Source of the DNA: JAICNR01 sp035687725
Lineage (GTDB): Bacteria > Gemmatimonadota > Gemmatimonadetes > JACCXV01 > JAHWKZ01
Length of the DNA stretch: 10,567 bases
Direction: 5' to 3'
NCBI GenBank assembly: GCA_035687725.1
Contig: DASRVB010000003.1
Location: 1-10,567 of the forward strand
In this document: in pieces, positions 5,865 through 10,567 of the stretch
How the letters are laid out: each line of letters starts with the position of its first letter
Position numbering within the stretch: position 1 is the stretch's first letter
The notes under the pieces: model-generated
Database searches by the model: none
What the model saw: the letters and a program-made list of their open reading frames with translations, nothing else
What the model was told of the DNA's origin: nothing
Program-made: the position numbers and the translations under genes

Positions 5865-7715
5865 ATGAAGAAGATCAAGGAGCGCGCAGCGACCCTGCCC
5901 AGGCGGCCGGGCGTGTATCTGTTTCGGGACGCCGGCGGAGGGATCCTCTACGTGGGCAAGGCCCGCGATCTCCGGTCCCGGATGCGCTCTTACCTGCAGC
6001 CGGCCGCCGCGCTCCCCGACAAGACGCGCGTTCTCATGAGCCACGTCGAGGACTTCGACTGGATCGTGACCGGCACGGCCGCCGAGGCGCTGCTCCTCGA
6101 GTCGAACCTCATCAAGGAGCACGATCCGCGCTTCAACATCGTGCTCCGGGACGACAAGTCCTATCCCTACATCAAGGTGACGCTGAACGAGGACTACCCG
6201 CGCGTGTACGTGACGCGCCGTGTGCTGGACGACGGCGCGCGGTACTTCGGGCCGTTCACCCAGGTCAAGCTCCTGAGGCGGAACCTGGCGCTCATCAAGG
6301 ATCTCTTCCCGGTCCGCTCCTGCCGCTACCGCCTCCTCGACGAAGGCCCGACCCGGCCCTGCCTCGACTATCACATCGACCGCTGCGAGGCGCCGTGCGT
6401 AGGGTACGTCTCGAGGGACGAGTACCGGGCGATGATCGACGAGGTCGTGCGCTTCCTCGAGGGCGACACCCGGGCCGCGCGACGGGCGCTCGAGGAACGG
6501 ATGCGGCGCGCGTCGGAGCGGCTCCAGTTCGAGCGCGCGGCGGGGTACAAGCGGCAGATCGATCAGCTCGAGGAGATCCGCGAAGGGCAGCGCGTGTCGA
6601 GCCTGGCGGGAGAGGACCGGGACGTCATCGGTCTGGCGCGCGTAGGCGATGACGCCTGTGGGCTGATCCTCGAGATCCGCGAGGGCCGGATGCTCGGCAA
6701 GGAGCACCATCTCCTCGGGAACGTCGAGGGATCCGAGGATGGAGAGATCCTGTCGCTGTTCCTTACGCGCTACTACCTGCGCGGGGACCGGTTTCCGTCG
6801 GAGGTCCTGCTGCCGCTCGACTTCGACGATCGGCCGCTCATCGAGGAGGTCGTGCGCGAGCGCGCGGGCCGGGCGGTGCGCCTCTTCGTCCCGGTCCGGG
6901 GGGAGAAGGCGCGGCAGGTCCAGCTCGCGAACAGGAACGCGAGCCTTCTCCTCGAGGAGCGGCTCCTCCAGGACGAGCGTCGGACGGAGCGTGCGAGCGA
7001 CGACGTCCTCGGGCTCCAGGCGGAGCTGGGTCTCACGCGGATCCCGCGCCGGATCGCGTGCATCGACATCTCGACGATCCAGGGCCGGGACTCCGTAGGG
7101 TCGGTCGTGACGTTCGAGAACGGCGTGCCGCGCAAGGCGGGATATCGGCGGTTCCGCATCAAGTACGTGGAAGGGCAGGACGACTTCGCGATGATGGCCG
7201 AGGTGACCGAACGCTACTTCCGCGGCATCCTGGACCATGGCGAGGAGCCACCGGACCTGCTCGTGATCGACGGCGGCAAGGGCCAGCTGGGGGCGGCGCG
7301 GGCTGTCCTCGCGGAGCTGGGTGCGTTGGACGACGTGGACACCCTGGGCCTCGCCAAGCGCGAGGAGGAGATCTACCTCCCCGGTCGCCCCGATCCGCTG
7401 TGGCTGCCGCGCCGATCACGCGCGCTCCAGCTGATCCAGCACATTCGCAACGAGGCCCACCGCTTCGCCGTGTCGTACCACCGCACGCTGCGGTCGAAAC
7501 GCACGATCGCCTCCGAGCTGGACGCCGTGCCCGGGATCGGGCCCAGGCGGCGCGCGGCGCTCCTCCATCACTTCCGGTCGGTCGACAGGATCCGCCGCAC
7601 GCCCGTCGAAGAGATCGCCAAGGTTCCGGGCTTCTCGTCGGCGCTCGCCGAGCGCGTGAAGGCGGCTCTCGGCGAGCCCGAGGACGTGCAAACGGTAGAG
7701 AGCGGAACCGGGTGA
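5865..7715 (+). CDS. uvrC: UvrABC excinuclease subunit C
   Basis: The nuclease subunit of nucleotide excision repair, cutting the damaged strand on both sides of a lesion after UvrB loading. It has 616 residues, normal for the family. The N-terminal GIY-YIG nuclease domain (about 14-95) shows RRPGVYLFRD and LYVGKARDLRSR. Cys153, Cys166, Cys174 and Cys178 match the four-cysteine cluster that binds Fe-S in E. coli UvrC. A UVR helical motif for UvrB contact is at about 204-240. The RNase H-like nuclease has Asp401 (CIDIS), Asp469 (VIDGGKGQ) and His532 (NEAHRFA), the expected DDH triad. A tandem helix-hairpin-helix (about 552-605) ends the protein. An in-frame TAA at 5856-5858 fixes the ATG at 5865. 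AAGAGG lies only 2 bases before it, unusually close. The stop overlaps the queG start as GTGA. Confidence 0.97.
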   Translation: MKKIKERAATLPRRPGVYLFRDAGGGILYVGKARDLRSRMRSYLQPAAALPDKTRVLMSHVEDFDWIVTGTAAEALLLESNLIKEHDPRFNIVLRDDKSYPYIKVTLNEDYPRVYVTRRVLDDGARYFGPFTQVKLLRRNLALIKDLFPVRSCRYRLLDEGPTRPCLDYHIDRCEAPCVGYVSRDEYRAMIDEVVRFLEGDTRAARRALEERMRRASERLQFERAAGYKRQIDQLEEIREGQRVSSLAGEDRDVIGLARVGDDACGLILEIREGRMLGKEHHLLGNVEGSEDGEILSLFLTRYYLRGDRFPSEVLLPLDFDDRPLIEEVVRERAGRAVRLFVPVRGEKARQVQLANRNASLLLEERLLQDERRTERASDDVLGLQAELGLTRIPRRIACIDISTIQGRDSVGSVVTFENGVPRKAGYRRFRIKYVEGQDDFAMMAEVTERYFRGILDHGEEPPDLLVIDGGKGQLGAARAVLAELGALDDVDTLGLAKREEEIYLPGRPDPLWLPRRSRALQLIQHIRNEAHRFAVSYHRTLRSKRTIASELDAVPGIGPRRRAALLHHFRSVDRIRRTPVEEIAKVPGFSSALAERVKAALGEPEDVQTVESGTG

Positions 7716-8794
7716 CACCCGGCGAGCTCAGCCGCGGAGTGAAGGAGGCGGCGTTGGATCTCGGCTTCGACCTGGTCGGAATCGCGCGCGCGGACGCGGT
7801 CGACGAAGCCGAGCTGCTGGCGGAGTGGCTGGCCCGCGGACGCCACGGCACGATGCGCTGGATGGAGAGCTGGCGCGAGAAGCGCGTCGACCCCCGGCTG
7901 CTGGTCGAGGGGTGCCGATCGATCGTCTCGGTGGGCCTCGTCTACTACCGCCCCGATCGCGACGCGCCCCACCCGGTGGGGACGAAGGTCGCGCGCTACG
8001 CATGGGGCGAGGACTATCACCGCGTGGTGAAGGACAAGCTGCAAGCGCTCCTGGCGCGCGGGCGCGAGCTCGATCCCGCGTTCGAGGGCCGCGCCTTCAC
8101 CGATTCGGGACCCGTCATGGAGCGCTGGTGGGCCGAGCGCGCCGGGCTCGGCTGGCGCGGGAAGAACACGCTCCTCCTCAACAAGCGGTTGGGCTCGTTC
8201 CTGTTCCTGGGCGAGCTCCTCGTGCGCGCCGAGCTCGAGCCGGACACCGCAGGGGTCGACCACTGCGGGACCTGCACGCGCTGCATCGAGGCTTGTCCGA
8301 CGGGAGCGATCGTGGCGCCGCGCCAGCTCGACGCCCGGCGATGCATCTCGTACTGGACGATCGAGCACCGTGCCGAACTCTCGCCCGAGGAAGAGGGGTC
8401 GGTGGGAGAGTGGCTCTTCGGCTGCGACATCTGCCAGGATGTCTGCCCCTGGAACCGCGATGCGCCGGAGACCGGCGAGGAGCGCTTCCGCGCCCGCGCG
8501 GGCGCGTGGCCTGACTCCCTCGACGATGTCCTGACGATGAGCGAAGAGGAGTTCGACGCGCGATTCGGCGACACCGCGATCGAGCGCGCGCGCAGGAGCG
8601 GGCTCGTGCGAAACGCCGCGATCGTGGCCGGGAACACCGGGCGCGGCTCGATCCAGGCGCTCGAAACAGCCACCACGGATGCCGATCCGATGGTCGCGAG
8701 GACGGCGCATCGTGCTATCGGCCGGCGGAGGGAACATCCGCCGTCCCTTGGGGCGCTACCTAGTCAGCGGACGGTCCGGCGCTCGGTGCCGTGA
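7712..8794 (+). CDS. queG: Epoxyqueuosine reductase QueG
   Basis: The cobalamin- and Fe-S-dependent enzyme that reduces epoxyqueuosine to queuosine in tRNA, the last step of queuosine synthesis, in the cytoplasm. It has 360 residues; E. coli QueG has 379. DSGPVMERWWAERAGLGWRG (131-150) is the family signature, and its Asp131 corresponds to the proposed catalytic acid. The ferredoxin-like part carries CGTCTRCIEACPTGAI (Cys185, 188, 191, 195), Cys211 and CDICQDVCPWN (Cys238, 241, 245), so all eight ligands for two [4Fe-4S] clusters are present. A short HEAT-like tail follows (GLVRNAAIVAGNTG, 297-310). The GTG start at 7712 overlaps the uvrC TGA as GTGA and there is no ATG nearby that keeps the N-terminus. 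The last 35 bases overlap the convergent gene on the other strand. No other queuosine gene is in view. Confidence 0.96.
   Translation: MTPGELSRGVKEAALDLGFDLVGIARADAVDEAELLAEWLARGRHGTMRWMESWREKRVDPRLLVEGCRSIVSVGLVYYRPDRDAPHPVGTKVARYAWGEDYHRVVKDKLQALLARGRELDPAFEGRAFTDSGPVMERWWAERAGLGWRGKNTLLLNKRLGSFLFLGELLVRAELEPDTAGVDHCGTCTRCIEACPTGAIVAPRQLDARRCISYWTIEHRAELSPEEEGSVGEWLFGCDICQDVCPWNRDAPETGEERFRARAGAWPDSLDDVLTMSEEEFDARFGDTAIERARRSGLVRNAAIVAGNTGRGSIQALETATTDADPMVARTAHRAIGRRREHPPSLGALPSQRTVRRSVP
8723..8743 (-). terminator. Candidate hairpin at the convergent gene ends
   Basis: CGGCGGA (8723-8729) and TCCGCCG (8737-8743) form a perfect 7-bp GC-rich stem with a 7-base loop. It lies 16 bases past the stop of the minus-strand CxxCH gene and inside the queG coding end. 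There is no following T-run on either strand, so it is not a classical intrinsic terminator. It may slow or end minus-strand transcription before it runs antisense into queG. Confidence 0.3.
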
Positions 8795-9383
8795 ACCCGA
8801 TCGTCTCCTCCAGGGCATAGACCCGATCGCCGAGCGGGGACTCGTCTCCGTTGGCGGCGTTGGCCGCGAGGTGGAAGCGAACGCGAGCCGAGCGCTCGCC
8901 GGGCGCGGCCCACTCGATCCGCCAGCGCGCGATACCCGGAGTCGACGGCACCGCTCCCGCGAGAGTCTGATGGACGTAGTCGACGCCGGACTGCGCGGTG
9001 ATCGCCGTGTCGTCGCCCAGGACGCGGAAAACCCCCGCCTGCCGGCCGCGATCCGGTCCGGCGGCGAAGCGCGCGGAGAGCTGGAATCCGGCGGCCGCCA
9101 TGTCCGGGCGCGAGAGCTCGACGGTCAGCTCGTAGGTCCGATCGCGCTCGAATGTGGCCGGCAGGCCGCGCAGCACGAGCTCTCCCAGTGTGTCGGGCGT
9201 CGTCGCGAAGTGGCAGGAGACGCAGGTCGGCTCGCCGAAGCCGCCCGTCGTCCCCGGCGGCGGCGCGTCCGGATAGACGAAGCCAGGGGCGTCGGGATAT
9301 GCCGCGAGGTAGCCGGCGGCCACGGCAAGCGGCGTGGCGGCTGCGAGCGCGAGTGCAAGAGCGCCCCTCACCCCGCGCTTCAC
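8760..9383 (-). CDS. Exported CxxCH protein with choice-of-anchor V/Reeler-like domain
   Basis: A secreted or periplasmic protein of 207 residues. A basic start (KRGVRG) and a hydrophobic run to about residue 24 form a signal peptide or N-terminal anchor. CVSCH (54-58) is a single c-type heme-binding motif. The rest is beta-rich with family landmarks: DRTYELTVELSRP, AGFQLSARF, AGVFRV, DYVHQTLAG, WRIEWAAPG, and ANAANGDESPLGDRVYA near the end. These match the choice-of-anchor V (Reeler-like) domain, often found with one CxxCH. Whether heme is really bound is not shown; no clear axial Met was assigned. The GTG at 9383 was chosen because it forms a GTGA overlap with the stop of the propeller lipoprotein gene and starts the signal peptide; the open frame continues to an ATG at 9431 with a charged, unlikely leader. 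The function is unknown; electron transfer or adhesion are guesses. Confidence 0.8.
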   Translation of the reverse strand: MKRGVRGALALALAAATPLAVAAGYLAAYPDAPGFVYPDAPPPGTTGGFGEPTCVSCHFATTPDTLGELVLRGLPATFERDRTYELTVELSRPDMAAAGFQLSARFAAGPDRGRQAGVFRVLGDDTAITAQSGVDYVHQTLAGAVPSTPGIARWRIEWAAPGERSARVRFHLAANAANGDESPLGDRVYALEETIGFTAPSAGPSAD

Positions 9384-10402
9384 GACCCTATGCGCGCGCG
9401 CCCGATCGTGTTCGCGTCCGTCCCGAACCACAGCGATCCGGTCGGTGCGTGGAACACCATGTGGCGCACCGTCCCGCCGCCGCTAGGTACCGGCGTCGCG
9501 TCGAAGAACTCTTCGCTCGTCGGGTCGAAGCCGACGAGGAGGTTGGGCTCGGAGCCGGTCTCGACGAACCACACCCGATCCCGATCGTCCATCGTCATGG
9601 CGTATGGGCGCGAGCCGGGGCCGCCCGGAGTGGCCCACTCGACGGCTTCGCCCGTCGCGGGATCCAACCGTCCGATCGTACCGCGCGCGTAGTCGGCGTA
9701 CCATACACTGCCATCCGAGGACGTCTCGAGTCGCCGGACGCGCGTCTCTGCGTTCGGCAGGCTGTGCTCTGTGAGCTCCATCGTCGACGGATCTACGGTG
9801 GCGATCCGGTTCGTTCCGAAGAGCGCGATCCACGGCCGGCCCTCTCCATCCATCACGATTCCGTACGGGCGCGCGTCGGATACCGAGGGCTCGACGACCT
9901 GCACGTTTCCGGTCTCGGGGTCCAGGCGGCCGATCCGGTTGGCGCCCTGGGCCGTGAACCACAGCATGCCGTCGGGAGCGAAGTGCAGTGTGTGCGGATC
10001 GCGCACCGGAACGTCGAATCGCCGCGTCTCCCCGGTCGCCGGATCGATCCTGCCGATATGGCTGTCGCCGTTCCCGGCGTACCACAGTGCGCCGTCCGGC
10101 CCCAGGATCACGTTGTGCGGAAGCGCGTTCGGGGGGAGGTCGGTGCGATCGAACTCGCCGCTCTCGGGGTCGAGAGAGCCGACGTAGTTGCCACGCTGGC
10201 CGACGAACCAGACGCGGCCTTCCGCGTCGACGATCGGGTCGCGCGGGCGAGTGTTCGGCCACGGAACATTCCACTCGCGGATCTCGAGCGAGTCCGCCGG
10301 CGCGACGGCCGACTGGGAGGATTCGGCGGCCGGCTGCGGGACTTCGGAGCCACAGGAGACGATGCAGCCGGCGGCCACGACGGGGATGAGCAAGGCGATC
10401 AT
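9380..10402 (-). CDS. Vgb-like (streptogramin lyase family) beta-propeller lipoprotein
   Basis: An exported lipoprotein of 340 residues. The N-terminus MIALLIPVVAAGCIVSCGS contains a lipobox, IVSC with Cys17 as the likely lipidated residue (AAGC with Cys13 is the alternative). A Ser/Ala/Pro-rich tether follows to about residue 38. Seven repeats then carry Trp-aromatic strands (VWFV 64, LWYA 107, LWFT 147, PWIA 190, VWYA 234, VWFV 277, LWFG 324), usually after a DG or similar turn and before IGRLDP-type strands, giving a seven-bladed propeller as in Vgb. By alignment recalled from memory, Vgb His270 corresponds to His314, but the metal ligands Glu268 and Glu284 become Val312 and Asp329, so lyase activity is doubtful. 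The ATG at 10402 has AAAGGA 7 bases upstream and begins the signal peptide; an open frame to 10447 adds only a charged leader. It is coupled to the CxxCH gene by a GTGA overlap. Confidence 0.85.
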   Translation of the reverse strand: MIALLIPVVAAGCIVSCGSEVPQPAAESSQSAVAPADSLEIREWNVPWPNTRPRDPIVDAEGRVWFVGQRGNYVGSLDPESGEFDRTDLPPNALPHNVILGPDGALWYAGNGDSHIGRIDPATGETRRFDVPVRDPHTLHFAPDGMLWFTAQGANRIGRLDPETGNVQVVEPSVSDARPYGIVMDGEGRPWIALFGTNRIATVDPSTMELTEHSLPNAETRVRRLETSSDGSVWYADYARGTIGRLDPATGEAVEWATPGGPGSRPYAMTMDDRDRVWFVETGSEPNLLVGFDPTSEEFFDATPVPSGGGTVRHMVFHAPTGSLWFGTDANTIGRARIGS

Positions 10403-10409
10403 CTTCGGG

Positions 10410-10415
10410 TCCTTT
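10410..10415 (-). promoter_or_regulatory. Ribosome binding site of the propeller lipoprotein gene
   Basis: AAAGGA on the minus strand sits 7 bases before the ATG at 10402. It supports this start over the in-frame ATG at 10447, which would put a charged leader before the signal peptide. Confidence 0.6.
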
Positions 10416-10431
10416 CGATGTCTTCGATGCA

Positions 10432-10460
10432 ATGGTACTTCGGGCACGCGAAACGGTCAT
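10432..10460 (-). promoter_or_regulatory. Candidate sigma-70-like promoter of the lipoprotein/CxxCH operon
   Basis: On the minus strand ATGACC (10460-10455), a 17-base spacer and TACCAT (10437-10432) match the -35 and -10 consensus at four of six positions each. The predicted start near 10425 gives a leader of about 23 bases that includes the ribosome site. The match is modest and no second site competes clearly. Confidence 0.35.
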
Positions 10461-10495
10461 CTCGGGAGCACGCCGCACGCGAGGCGGAGTCCGAG

Positions 10496-10501
10496 TATAT
10501 T
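10496..10501 (+). promoter_or_regulatory. Candidate plus-strand -10 box (TATATT)
   Basis: TATATT matches the -10 consensus at five of six positions in otherwise GC-rich sequence, facing the right edge. No -35 was found at 17 bases. It could serve a gene starting at 10544. Confidence 0.25.
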
Positions 10502-10543
10502 CCACTCTCCGATGTACCCTCGGCCGAGGACCGCGATCCCCAC

Positions 10544-10567
10544 ATGCTGACGATACGACGCTTCCCT
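10544..10567 (+). CDS. Possible start of a divergent plus-strand gene (partial)
   Basis: An ATG at 10544 opens an uninterrupted frame of eight codons (MLTIRRFP) to the window edge. A TATATT box lies 42 bases upstream and CGAGGA (10524-10529) is a weak, rather distant ribosome site. Eight codons cannot be assigned to any family. An ATG at 10512 in another frame stops after 12 codons and is not favoured. Confidence 0.15.

Noticed and set aside
5211..7238. 675-codon minus-strand frame opposite murJ and uvrC
   Set aside because: It crosses two well-supported genes and their gap, has low-complexity Arg/Pro/Ala composition at its end, and shows no family motif.
9380..10402. Antibiotic-resistance gene (virginiamycin B lyase)
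   Set aside because: The fold matches, but lipidation, the operon partner and apparent loss of metal ligands argue against lyase function.
10414..10430. Two TTCGATG copies 10 bp apart upstream of the lipoprotein gene
   Set aside because: Only 7 bases each, partly in the ribosome-site region, with no third copy or symmetry; likely chance.

Overview
The window is about 10.6 kb of GC-rich bacterial DNA, densely coding, with no sign of mobile elements. It carries a TonB-dependent receptor, a lipoprotein with a lipobox and a secreted CxxCH protein, so the host has an outer membrane. The general style (high GC, a TonB receptor with an unusual N-terminus, a Reeler-like CxxCH protein, a Vgb-like propeller lipoprotein) suggests a member of the FCB/Gemmatimonadota/Eisenbacteria neighbourhood. 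That placement is an impression, not a search result.

Left block, minus strand (4020 down to 1): a signalling operon read as TonB-dependent receptor (4020-1453), seven-TM histidine kinase (1424-60), then the first 21 codons of a response regulator (63-1, cut by the window edge). Kinase and regulator overlap by ATGA. The receptor has a roughly 200-residue TPR-like periplasmic domain between its signal peptide and its plug. Upstream lies a close match to a sigma-54 -24/-12 promoter (4076-4091) with exact GG-N10-GC spacing. The regulator's N-terminus looks like the NtrC type, the class that activates sigma-54, so the operon may control itself. This is the most interesting part of the window.

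Divergent control region (4021-4240): an AT-richer patch in a GC-rich background. It holds the sigma-54 element, a pair of 11-bp direct repeats 20 bp apart, a small palindrome, a 9-bp inverted repeat at about -81 to -119 (where a sigma-54 activator would bind), and a possible -10 for murJ inside another palindrome.

Central block, plus strand (4241-8794): three housekeeping genes in close order. These are murJ (lipid II flippase), uvrC (excision nuclease subunit) and queG (epoxyqueuosine reductase). uvrC and queG overlap by GTGA.

Right block, minus strand (10402 down to 8760): a two-gene operon joined by a GTGA overlap. It encodes a seven-bladed Vgb-like beta-propeller lipoprotein and an exported protein with one CxxCH motif and a choice-of-anchor V/Reeler-like domain. 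Its last gene runs convergently into queG, overlapping by 35 bp. The last 165 bases contain the likely promoter of this operon and perhaps the start of a divergent plus-strand gene. No tRNA, rRNA, CRISPR array or insertion sequence was seen.
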